Assembly: GCA_903821995.1 (NCBI GenBank)
Contig: CAIJNI010000091.1
Span: forward strand, 1-33,344
Origin: an uncultured beta proteobacterium
GTDB lineage: Bacteria; Pseudomonadota; Gammaproteobacteria; Burkholderiales; Burkholderiaceae
Direction of reading: 5' to 3'
Length of the DNA stretch: 33,344 nucleotides
Shown: in pieces, positions 25,901-33,344 of the stretch
How positions within the stretch are numbered: the first letter of the stretch is position 1
How the letters are laid out: each line of letters opens with the position of its first letter
Notes under the pieces: model-generated
The model's input: the letters and a program-made list of their open reading frames with translations, nothing else
What the model was told of the DNA's origin: nothing
Database searches by the model: none
Program-made: the position numbers and the translations under genes

Positions 25901-26764
25901 ATGCCGGCAAAACTGATTGATGGTAATCTTTTAGCTAAACACATTAGAACGCAGATTGCAGCATCAGCTGCAATTTTGACAGCACAAGGGATTAAACCAG
26001 GCTTAGCCGTCATTCTCGTAGGCGAGAACCCAGCAAGTCAAGTCTATGTTAGGAATAAGGTTAAAGCCTGCGCAGATGCTGGGTTTTATTCGGTGCTTGA
26101 AAACTATCCAGATGATTTATCAGAAGTTGATTTACTCAAACGGATTAACGCGCTCAATCTAGCCCCTGAGATACACGGGATATTAGTGCAACTCCCCCTA
26201 CCCCCTCATATTGACAGCCATGCGGTTCTAGAGGCTATTAATCCCTTAAAAGATGTCGATGGCTTTCATGTTGCTAATGCAGGCGCACTGATGACTGGCG
26301 CCCCAATCTTTAAGCCGTGCACACCCTATGCGTGCATGAAGATGCTTGAAAGCATCGAATACCCCATACGGGGTGCTCGCGCAGTGATTGTAGGCGCATC
26401 AAATATCGTCGGAAAACCTGTATCAATGCTTCTTTTACAAGCCGGCGCAACTGTGACTATTTGCAATAGTAAAACTCGCGATCTCGGATTTCATACCCGC
26501 GAAGCAGATATTTTAGTCGTGGCTACCGGAAAACCTAAAATGATTACCGCTAATTTTGTTAAACCCGGTGCCGTTGTTATCGATGTTGGCATCAACCGTT
26601 TACCGGATGGCAAACTCTGTGGCGATGTTGATTTTGATGAAGTGAAGTATGTCGCCGGTTGGATTACCCCTGTACCTGGCGGGGTCGGGCCAATGACAAT
26701 CACAATGCTATTACAAAACACACTTGAAGCAGCTCAAAAAAAATACCAATCCCTACACGCTTAA
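25901..26764 (+). CDS. folD: bifunctional methylenetetrahydrofolate dehydrogenase/cyclohydrolase
   Basis: Converts 5,10-methylene-THF to 10-formyl-THF, supplying one-carbon units. It is 287 residues (E. coli 288). The family motifs are all seen: [14 protein letters not shown] with the catalytic Lys, [26 protein letters not shown], the Rossmann segment [20 protein letters not shown], and [19 protein letters not shown] near the end. It starts one base after the response regulator, so it is translated from the same mRNA; the M3 peptidase follows after 3 bases. Confidence 0.98.
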   Translation: MPAKLIDGNLLAKHIRTQIAASAAILTAQGIKPGLAVILVGENPASQVYVRNKVKACADAGFYSVLENYPDDLSEVDLLKRINALNLAPEIHGILVQLPLPPHIDSHAVLEAINPLKDVDGFHVANAGALMTGAPIFKPCTPYACMKMLESIEYPIRGARAVIVGASNIVGKPVSMLLLQAGATVTICNSKTRDLGFHTREADILVVATGKPKMITANFVKPGAVVIDVGINRLPDGKLCGDVDFDEVKYVAGWITPVPGGVGPMTITMLLQNTLEAAQKKYQSLHA

Positions 26765-26767
26765 TTT

Positions 26768-28882
26768 ATGTCAAATCCTTTACTTGAAATGGGGAAAGGT
26801 CTCCCTAACTATGCAGCCATTACTGCAAAGCATGTTGAACCTGCCATCAAAGAACTTTTAGTTCTTACTCAACAGACCCTCGATACAACCCTACAAGAAG
26901 CTAGGTCTTTATCATTGCCCCCTACTTGGGAAAGTTTAGTAGAACCGTTAGAAATCTCACTCGAAAAATTGGGGCGTGCGTGGGGTGTTATTGGTCACCT
27001 CAATAGTGTTGCCGATAATCCTGAAATGCGGCAGGCGCATGCACAAATGCTCCCAGAGGTCGTCGCGTTTTATAGTGCCTTTGGCCAAAATCTAGAACTC
27101 TACAAACTGTATAAAACCCTACAACAAAGTACGTCTTGGGATAGCTTGAATCAAGCTCAAAAAAAATCTATTACCAATACCCTACGTGACTTTAAACTAG
27201 GCGGCGCAGAATTAGATGATGTACATAAAAAACGTTTTTCTGAGATCCAAGAAGAACTTGCTCATCTGTGTAAAAATTTTTCAGATCACATACTCGATGC
27301 TACTGATCATTTTTTACATGTTGTCCATGACCTCAATGATCTATCTGGACTCCCTGAAGATGTCTTGGCATCGGCAGCGCAACTGGCTCAAGAAAAAAAT
27401 ACATCAGGCTGGGCATTTAATTTACAATTCCCTTCGTATTTTCCTGTGCAACAATTAGCCCAAAATCGTTCCCTTCGCCAATTGATGTATCAAGCTTATG
27501 TCACTAGAGCATCTGATTTAGGACCACAATTTGGACAAGGACAGTTAGACTGGAATAATTCAGAATTGATGTTAGATATTCTAAAATTAAGGCAAGAAGA
27601 AGCTCACCTTCTTGGTATGACTAATTACGCCGAACTCAGCCTTGTTTCTAAAATGGCGAGTACTGTTAACGAAGTAAGAAGCTTTCTTAACGATTTTTCA
27701 ATTCGTGCAAAACCACAGGCTATCGAGGATCTTAAGGAATTAAAAGAATTTGCGAAAAACTCTTTAGGTATAGATACGCTAGAGCCCTGGGATATTAATT
27801 TTGCATCTGAAAAATTAAAACAAGAAAAATATAGCTTCTCTGAACAAGAAGTAAAACAATTCTTTCCCATCGATCAAGTCCTTCAGGGTCTTTTTCATGT
27901 CATTGAAACTGTGTTACAAGTCCATATACTTCCAACTGAACTGCCCCTTTGGCATAGAGACGTCAGATCTTTTCAAGTACAAAATTCTAATCAAGAAGTC
28001 ATCGCACATTTTTACCTCGATGCCTATGCACGCGCTGGCAAACGAGGTGGCGCCTGGATGGATGATGCGCGGGGTCGCCAACACTTAAGTCACGATATAT
28101 TACAAACCCCCGTAGCCTATCTAGTATGTAATTTTCCAAGCCCAACAATTGATCAAGCTGGGCAGCTTCGCCCTGCCACAATTAGCCACGATGATGTCAT
28201 CACTTTGTTTCATGAATTTGGGCATGGACTACACCACATGTTAACGAAGATTGATACCTTAGGTGTTTCTGGAATCAATGGTGTGGAATGGGACGCTGTC
28301 GAACTGCCAAGTCAGTTTATGGAAAATTTTTGCTGGGATGCAGAAGTGTTAAAACAATTAAGCCGCCATATTGAAACTCAAGAATCAATTACTGATACGC
28401 TCTTTCAGAAAATGCTCGCCGCAAAGAACTTTCAAAATGGCCTAACCACCCTCAGACAAATCGTCTTTGCAAGCTTCGATTGGGAACTCCACTCTTCCTT
28501 TGACGCAAATATAGCCAATGCGAATGATATTCTTAAGCTTTCAAGCACAATCAATGACTCTATTCATGTCCTTCCCCAATCTCATATTTCAAGGTGGCCC
28601 TTCACCTTTAGTCATATCTTTTCTGGAGGTTATGCTGCTGGATATTACAGTTATAAATGGGCTGAAGTCCTCTCCGCTGATGCATTTGCGGCATTTGAAG
28701 AAAATGTATCCCAATATGGCTCAATCCTCAATCCTGAAGTGGGAATGATCTATCGCCATGAAATTTTAGAAGTCGGTGGTAGCCGGTCTGCAGCAGATTC
28801 GTTTAAAGCCTTCAGAGGACGAGCTCCTCAAATCGATGCGCTTCTCAGACATGGCGGCCTGAACCATACATCTATAAGGTAA
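26768..28882 (+). CDS. prlC: oligopeptidase A (M3 family metallopeptidase)
   Basis: A cytosolic zinc peptidase that degrades short peptides, including cleaved signal peptides. It is 704 residues (E. coli PrlC about 680). The zinc motif His482-Glu483-x-x-His486 lies in LFHEFGHGLHHML, with the third ligand Glu in GVEWDAVELPSQFMENF. The N-terminal helical part (LLEMGKGLPNYAAI, VEPAI) and the C-terminal HEILEVGGSRSAADSFKAF are typical of the oligopeptidase A branch. It sits between folD (3-base gap) and xth (5-base gap) in the same run. Confidence 0.96.
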   Translation: MSNPLLEMGKGLPNYAAITAKHVEPAIKELLVLTQQTLDTTLQEARSLSLPPTWESLVEPLEISLEKLGRAWGVIGHLNSVADNPEMRQAHAQMLPEVVAFYSAFGQNLELYKLYKTLQQSTSWDSLNQAQKKSITNTLRDFKLGGAELDDVHKKRFSEIQEELAHLCKNFSDHILDATDHFLHVVHDLNDLSGLPEDVLASAAQLAQEKNTSGWAFNLQFPSYFPVQQLAQNRSLRQLMYQAYVTRASDLGPQFGQGQLDWNNSELMLDILKLRQEEAHLLGMTNYAELSLVSKMASTVNEVRSFLNDFSIRAKPQAIEDLKELKEFAKNSLGIDTLEPWDINFASEKLKQEKYSFSEQEVKQFFPIDQVLQGLFHVIETVLQVHILPTELPLWHRDVRSFQVQNSNQEVIAHFYLDAYARAGKRGGAWMDDARGRQHLSHDILQTPVAYLVCNFPSPTIDQAGQLRPATISHDDVITLFHEFGHGLHHMLTKIDTLGVSGINGVEWDAVELPSQFMENFCWDAEVLKQLSRHIETQESITDTLFQKMLAAKNFQNGLTTLRQIVFASFDWELHSSFDANIANANDILKLSSTINDSIHVLPQSHISRWPFTFSHIFSGGYAAGYYSYKWAEVLSADAFAAFEENVSQYGSILNPEVGMIYRHEILEVGGSRSAADSFKAFRGRAPQIDALLRHGGLNHTSIR

Positions 28883-28887
28883 ATCTT

Positions 28888-29769
28888 TTGAACCCAAGTT
28901 TAAGAATTTGCACATGGAATGTTAACTCAATTAAGGTCCGGATCACCCACCTTCTGAAGTGGCTTGAGATCCAAGCTAAAGCAAATACACCTATCGATGT
29001 CATCTGTCTTCAAGAGCTCAAACTGACATCTGATAAATTTCCCCTCAAAGAAATTGAACAAGCTGGATACTATTCTCTCGTCCTAGGCCAAAAAACATAT
29101 AACGGCGTTGCCATCTTAGTTAGAAAATCAATGCTCTCGAGCCTGACACAAGATCCCGAAACTGCTTTTTTACAAACACTTGAAAATATCCCTGGCTTTG
29201 AGGATGAACAACAACGTGTTTTAACAACAACATTACACTTTAATAAAACAAAACCTCTACGTATCGTTTGTGGCTATTTCCCAAACGGTCAAGCTCTAGA
29301 TTCTGATAAGTTTGTCTATAAGCTCGCTTGGCTCAATGCATTACATCAGTTTATTCAAAAGGAATTGGCTCAGCATGAGCGTTTAATCCTGTTGGGAGAT
29401 TTTAATATCGCTCCTAAAGATGAGGATGTTTATGACCCAATGAAGTGGATTGGCCAAAATCTGGTCTCCCCCGAGGAAAGAAGTGCCTTTTTTAATCTCT
29501 TATCCCTTGGACTTCATGATAGCTTTTTACTCTTCGAACAAGCCCCTAAATCTTTTTCTTGGTGGGACTACCGGATGATGGGTTTTAGAAGAAATGCAGG
29601 GATGCGAATCGATCATATTCTTGTCTCGCAAGCACTCCTAAGCTCTTGTAGTCATTGCGAAATCGATAAGACTCCAAGAGCCTGGGAACAACCTTCAGAC
29701 CACGCTCCAGTCATCCTGACTTTAACAAATCAGGATAACAAAGCGGACGCCATTAATATCAAGTCATAA
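28888..29769 (+). CDS. xth: exodeoxyribonuclease III
   Basis: An AP endonuclease and 3'-5' exonuclease for base-excision repair. It shows the EEP fold motifs: CTWNVNSIKVR, metal ligand Glu in CLQELKL, GVAILVRK, GYFPNGQ, LLGDFNIAPKDEDVYDP, GMRIDHILVS and SDHAPV. It is 293 residues (E. coli 268). The start is TTG at 28888; AAGG at 28876-28879 precedes it by a suitable distance and no in-frame ATG lies near the conserved N-terminus. It is last in the kinase-to-xth gene run and meets ntrC tail to tail, three bases apart. Confidence 0.95.
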   Translation: MNPSLRICTWNVNSIKVRITHLLKWLEIQAKANTPIDVICLQELKLTSDKFPLKEIEQAGYYSLVLGQKTYNGVAILVRKSMLSSLTQDPETAFLQTLENIPGFEDEQQRVLTTTLHFNKTKPLRIVCGYFPNGQALDSDKFVYKLAWLNALHQFIQKELAQHERLILLGDFNIAPKDEDVYDPMKWIGQNLVSPEERSAFFNLLSLGLHDSFLLFEQAPKSFSWWDYRMMGFRRNAGMRIDHILVSQALLSSCSHCEIDKTPRAWEQPSDHAPVILTLTNQDNKADAINIKS

Positions 29770-29772
29770 CGA

Positions 29773-31269
29773 CTAATCAATACCTAACTCTTGTAATTTT
29801 CGAGTGATTGTATTTCTTCCAATCCCCAGTCGCTCTGCTGCCTCAACCTTTCTACCACGGGAGGTTTGTAAAGCAGCTTCAATCACTGTTTTCTCAAATT
29901 TTTCAAGCAATTCTTGATACACACCCTCTTTATTTTCTTCTAACATCTTGATCGCAATGAGGCTAAGCGCTTGTTCCCATGTGTTAGTCGTACTCGACTG
30001 AAAATAGCCCGAGGCTTTTGTGGAACTACTTGCTAAAGTATTTGCCTGTGTCGTAGGTACACTCTCCACCGATCCGCTAACAATGGACTCAGGAATTGAG
30101 TCAGATAAATCTCTAGGCAAATCCTTCAAATGAATCTCTTGTGAGGAAATCATCACTGTCAACCAATGACAGACACTTTGAAGCTGTCGAACATTACCCG
30201 GGAAAGATCTTCCAATTAAAAAATCTAATGCTTCAACAGTTAATGTTTTGGATTTAACGTTAAGATTTTTAGCACTTTGCGCCAAAAAGAATTGCGCAAG
30301 TAAAGGAATATCCTCTGTTCGCTCTCTTAAAGCAGGAAGGCGTAAACGAATGACATTTAAACGATGAAATAAGTCTTTTCTAAAGCTTCCTTCCGTTACT
30401 TTTTGTTCTAAATCTTGATGACTCGTAGCAATAATTCTGACATTAGCTTTAAGTTGCTCTTGACCACCTAGTCTGTAAAACTTACCATCCTCAAGAAGTT
30501 GCAATAATGAATTTTGTAACTCAAAAGGTAAGTCTCCAATTTCATCAAGAAATAAAGTTCCACCATCTGCCATTTCAAATCGGCCCCGCTTTAAAACATT
30601 GGCGTTTGCAAAAGCACCGCGTTCATGGCCAAATAGCTCAGATTCAATAAGTTCTTTGGGCGTCGTTGCAAGATTAAGTTCAATAATAGGTCCTTGCGAG
30701 CGAGCACCATGGCGATGAAGCGCTCTTGCAACAAGCTCTTTTCCTGTTCCAGATTCTCCAGTAATAAGAACCGTTGCATTTGACTGAGCTAAACGCCCAA
30801 TCGCTCTAAAAACTTCTTGCATGGACGGTGCCTGACCTATGAGTTCTGGCACTGCTGCACTAAACGCAGTATTTGGAGCAAATTGAGTCTTAATGGTTTG
30901 CGCACTAATACTTTCAGAAATTGCACGCTGAATCAGGCTCATCATGTCTTCAATATCAAATGGCTTTGAAATGTATTCAAAAGCACCCCCCTTAAAAGCA
31001 GCCACCGCTGAGTCCATGTCAGAATACGCCGTCATCACAATGACGGGAATCTTAGGAAAGTCACGTTTAATTTGCTGCAATAAGGTAATGCCATTACCTT
31101 TGGGCATACGAATATCCGAAACAATCACCTGAGGCTCTTCTTTTTCAAGCTCATCTAACAAATCATTTGGCCCAGAAAAACATTTGAAAGGGATTTTTTC
31201 TCTTGTGAGTGCTTTTTCTAAAACCCAACGTATCGACTGATCATCGTCAACTATCCAAACTGCTTTCAT
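29773..31269 (-). CDS. ntrC: nitrogen regulator NtrC with altered sigma-54 loop
   Basis: The NtrC (NR-I) response regulator partnered by NtrB. Receiver domain 1-120 with phospho-acceptor Asp52 (VSDIRMPKGNG), AAA+ domain about 142-370 (Walker A GESGTGKE at 171-178, Walker B GGTLFLDEIGD, LPALRERTEDIP), an S/T-rich linker (about 395-430) and a Fis-type HTH (AAERLGIGRNTITRKLQEL). The loop that touches sigma-54, normally GAFTGA, reads Gly218-Ala-Phe-Ala-Asn-Ala223 (30601-30618). The ATPase looks intact. Loss of the Thr-Gly pair usually prevents sigma-54 activation, as in NtrC of Rhodobacter capsulatus, which works with sigma-70. Strong AAGGAG ribosome binding site; start overlaps the ntrB stop by 4 bases. 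Confidence 0.95.
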   Translation of the reverse strand: MKAVWIVDDDQSIRWVLEKALTREKIPFKCFSGPNDLLDELEKEEPQVIVSDIRMPKGNGITLLQQIKRDFPKIPVIVMTAYSDMDSAVAAFKGGAFEYISKPFDIEDMMSLIQRAISESISAQTIKTQFAPNTAFSAAVPELIGQAPSMQEVFRAIGRLAQSNATVLITGESGTGKELVARALHRHGARSQGPIIELNLATTPKELIESELFGHERGAFANANVLKRGRFEMADGGTLFLDEIGDLPFELQNSLLQLLEDGKFYRLGGQEQLKANVRIIATSHQDLEQKVTEGSFRKDLFHRLNVIRLRLPALRERTEDIPLLAQFFLAQSAKNLNVKSKTLTVEALDFLIGRSFPGNVRQLQSVCHWLTVMISSQEIHLKDLPRDLSDSIPESIVSGSVESVPTTQANTLASSSTKASGYFQSSTTNTWEQALSLIAIKMLEENKEGVYQELLEKFEKTVIEAALQTSRGRKVEAAERLGIGRNTITRKLQELGID

Positions 31270-32390
31270 AATTCTCCTTGAGGTTTTTCTGTGTCATACG
31301 GAATTTGAATGTGAAAATCGGTTTTACCCGGCTGACTTTTCACAGTAATAAAGCCACCATGTTGCTGAACAAATGTTTGTGCCAAGGTTAAACCTAGACC
31401 ACTACCAGATGGTCGACCTGACACAAGGGGTAAAAAGATACTATCTATAATTCCAGCTGAAATCCCAGGGCCATTGTCAATAATATGAATATCAATACCC
31501 AATTTAAAGCGTTTCTTGGCAATAGTGATGTTCCTACAAATATTCGTCCTTAATTGAATAACCGCATCTCCAATCGCAATCCGTTCTTCTAGAATTTGAG
31601 CTGCGTTGTGGACAACATTAAGGATCGTCTGAATCATCGACTCCTTGTCGCCAATGAAGTCGGGCAAACTGACATCGTAAAAACGTGTAATAGACAAGCC
31701 TTTTGGAAACTCAGCTAAAGTGACACTTCTAGCACGCTCCAATACTTCATGAATATTAACCTCGGTTTTAACAATTTTTCTTTTATGAGGTGCCAGTAAA
31801 CGATCCACTAAAGTCTGTAATCGATCAACTTCTTTAATGACAACTTTTGTGTACTCCTTAAGAGAGGGGTCTGGTAATTCGTAATCAAGGAGCTGCGCCG
31901 CGCCTCTGATTCCGCCTAATGGATTCTTGATCTCGTGGGCGAGATTACGCATGAGTTCTTTATTCGCTTGAACTTGGAGAATCAATCGTTCTTCTCTTTC
32001 GGTTTTTATTTGCTGATCGAGCTCAAACCATTCCAATAATAATTGGTCACTACCTTCAATTGAAGACAAAATAACATACGCTAAAAATTCTTTTTGATCA
32101 GGACGTAAATATCCCGCATTAAGCACCAAATCAATACGTTGGGTTTTTTCCTCAGTCTCCATCTTTAAACGTACCTGTTCAAGCGGATGATATTCTCCAA
32201 AAATTTCTTCTAAACTGCTGCCAACCAAGGTTTTACGAGATAACTTGAGCGATACTTCAGCAGCAATATTTGCATAAATAACAGTATGACTATCCTTTTG
32301 CAATATCAAAAGTGCATTAGGCATTTGATCAAATGCCTCTTGAGGATTAAAAAGGGCAGCCGAAGCTGCCCCAGTCTGCAAAATACCCAA
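31266..32390 (-). CDS. ntrB: nitrogen sensor kinase NtrB
   Basis: The cytosolic kinase/phosphatase of NtrC, controlled by PII. PAS domain about 20-115, phospho-His152 in LAHEIKNPLGGIRGAAQLL, N box VVHNAAQIL, and ATP lid IIDNGPGI and SGSGLGLTLAQTFVQQHGG. The frame is open to a TTG at 32388-32390 (374 residues), but a strong terminator hairpin (32349-32371) falls within its first codons. The first ATG, at 32322-32324, gives 352 residues, near the 349 of E. coli NtrB, and has AAGAGG 11 bases upstream; it would, however, clip the first PAS helix. A second TTG lies at 32379-32381. The start is therefore open, and the longest frame is given. The stop overlaps ntrC. Confidence 0.93.
   Translation of the reverse strand: MGILQTGAASAALFNPQEAFDQMPNALLILQKDSHTVIYANIAAEVSLKLSRKTLVGSSLEEIFGEYHPLEQVRLKMETEEKTQRIDLVLNAGYLRPDQKEFLAYVILSSIEGSDQLLLEWFELDQQIKTEREERLILQVQANKELMRNLAHEIKNPLGGIRGAAQLLDYELPDPSLKEYTKVVIKEVDRLQTLVDRLLAPHKRKIVKTEVNIHEVLERARSVTLAEFPKGLSITRFYDVSLPDFIGDKESMIQTILNVVHNAAQILEERIAIGDAVIQLRTNICRNITIAKKRFKLGIDIHIIDNGPGISAGIIDSIFLPLVSGRPSGSGLGLTLAQTFVQQHGGFITVKSQPGKTDFHIQIPYDTEKPQGEL
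32349..32371 (-). terminator. intrinsic terminator of glnA, inside the ntrB 5' end
   Basis: On the minus strand GGGCAGC, a TTCG tetraloop, GCTGCCC and five T: a textbook Rho-independent terminator 28 bases beyond the glnA stop. It should lower transcription of ntrB-ntrC relative to glnA. Confidence 0.88.
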
Positions 32391-32399
32391 CTAATTCTC

Positions 32400-33344
32400 T
32401 TAGAGTGAGTAATACATATCAAACTCAACAGGATGAGTGGTCATACGGAAACGTGTAACCTCTTCCATTTTGAGAGTAATGTAAGCTTCAAGCATTGTTT
32501 CTGTGAAAACACCACCACGTGTCAAGAACTCATGGTCGGCTTTTAAACAGTCAAGCGCTTGATCTAAGCTATGGCAAACCGTTGGAATCTTTGCATCTTC
32601 CTCAGGGGATAAGTCATAGAGATTTTTGCTAGCAGCTTCGCCTGGATGAATCTTGTTCTGAACACCATCAAGACCAGCCATTAACAAAGCAGAGAAAGCT
32701 AAGTAGGGGTTGGCCAATGGATCTGGGAAACGTGTCTCAATCCGACGACCTTTTGGATTAGAAACATAAGGAATACGAATAGAAGCAGAACGATTCTTAG
32801 CAGAATAAGCTAATTTAACTGGAGCCTCAAAACCTGGAACTAAACGCTTGTAAGAGTTTGTGCCTGGATTAGTAATCGCATTGAGTGCTTTAGCGTGATG
32901 AATAATACCGCCAATATAGTAAAGTGCGAATTCAGATAACCCAGCATAACCATTACCTGCAAATAAGTTAATGCCGTCTTTCCAAACTGATTGGTGAACG
33001 TGCATACCTGAACCGTTATCGCCAACAACTGGCTTAGGCATAAATGTAGCAGTCTTACCGTATTGATGCGCGACATTATGAACAATGTATTTTTGCAAAA
33101 TTGTCCAGTCAGCGCGCTGAACTAAGGTACTAAATTTAGTACCTAATTCATTTTGACCTTGACCTGCAACCTCATGGTGATGGACTTCAACAGGAATACC
33201 AACTGATTCTAAGATCAAACACATCTCAGAACGCATGTCTTGGAAACTGTCGAGTGGAGCAACTGGGAAATAACCACCTTTTTTACCTGGACGGTGGCCT
33301 GTATTTCCGCCTTCTAAAGCTAATCCTGATGACCATGGTGCTTC
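32400..33344 (-). CDS. glnA: glutamine synthetase type I, 3' part (cut by window end)
   Basis: Makes glutamine from glutamate, ammonia and ATP. About 314 C-terminal residues are present; the frame runs unbroken off the window edge, so the Met at 33236 is internal. Seen in order: [44 protein letters not shown] (metal ligands), [48 protein letters not shown] and the adenylylation Tyr in NLYDLSPEE (codon at 32616-32618). This is the GSI-beta form, regulated by GlnE adenylylation. ntrB-ntrC follow on the same strand, separated by an intrinsic terminator. Confidence 0.98.
   Translation of the reverse strand, partial: EAPWSSGLALEGGNTGHRPGKKGGYFPVAPLDSFQDMRSEMCLILESVGIPVEVHHHEVAGQGQNELGTKFSTLVQRADWTILQKYIVHNVAHQYGKTATFMPKPVVGDNGSGMHVHQSVWKDGINLFAGNGYAGLSEFALYYIGGIIHHAKALNAITNPGTNSYKRLVPGFEAPVKLAYSAKNRSASIRIPYVSNPKGRRIETRFPDPLANPYLAFSALLMAGLDGVQNKIHPGEAASKNLYDLSPEEDAKIPTVCHSLDQALDCLKADHEFLTRGGVFTETMLEAYITLKMEEVTRFRMTTHPVEFDMYYSL

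Noticed and set aside
32840..33236. Met at 33236 as the start of the glutamine synthetase gene
   Set aside because: The frame continues upstream to the window edge with conserved GlnA residues ([10 protein letters not shown]), so the Met is internal.

Overview
The window reads as ordinary chromosome from an AT-rich, free-living betaproteobacterium of the Burkholderiales, most like Polynucleobacter. This is inferred from gene content and order (aceE-aceF-lpdA facing a sensor kinase/FixJ pair followed by folD, an M3 peptidase and xth; glnA-ntrB-ntrC; aat-bpt-pyrD), from a phasin, and from a dihydrolipoyl dehydrogenase carrying its own lipoyl domain. No database search was possible. No rRNA, tRNA, CRISPR array, insertion sequence or complete prophage was seen.

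Layout. 1-3.7 kb: a DUF805 membrane protein, a small secreted protein made of six YKSEA repeats on the opposite strand, and aconitase B. 3.7-6.2 kb: a small accessory patch holding the 3' remnant of a Fic-family gene, an orphan winged-helix regulator with a well-formed promoter, and a LexA-controlled umuD-umuC operon. 6.2-10 kb: a tight operon of periplasmic cyclophilin, Nudix hydrolase, aat, bpt and pyrD. 10-14.1 kb: an IclR regulator converging on a PBP7-type peptidase, an EamA transporter and a deacetylase. 14.1-16.5 kb: a phasin, a chagasin-type protease inhibitor and purT. 16.5-22.4 kb (minus strand): aceE-aceF-lpdA, closed by an intrinsic terminator that abuts the purT ribosome binding site. 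22.6-29.8 kb (plus strand): PAS sensor kinase, FixJ-type regulator, folD, oligopeptidase A and xth as one likely operon. 29.8-33.3 kb (minus strand): glnA (cut by the window end), ntrB and ntrC.

The genes are mainly central metabolism (pyruvate dehydrogenase, aconitase, C1-folate, pyrimidine and purine synthesis), N-degron tagging (aat and bpt), SOS mutagenesis and nitrogen control. No PdhR-type gene is seen beside the PDH operon. The divergent two-component system is a positional candidate for its control, with repeated TTAG/CTAA half-sites between the two.

The most notable observations are: an NtrC whose sigma-54 contact loop reads GAFANA instead of GAFTGA; a textbook intrinsic terminator lying inside the 5' end of ntrB; the six-repeat secreted protein, which resembles the 7(1) 'septoil knot' family; a decayed Fic gene next to a truncated nucleotidyltransferase-type winged helix; and a terminator hairpin placed directly against the purT ribosome binding site. 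I did not find a clear candidate for a whole new multi-gene system.
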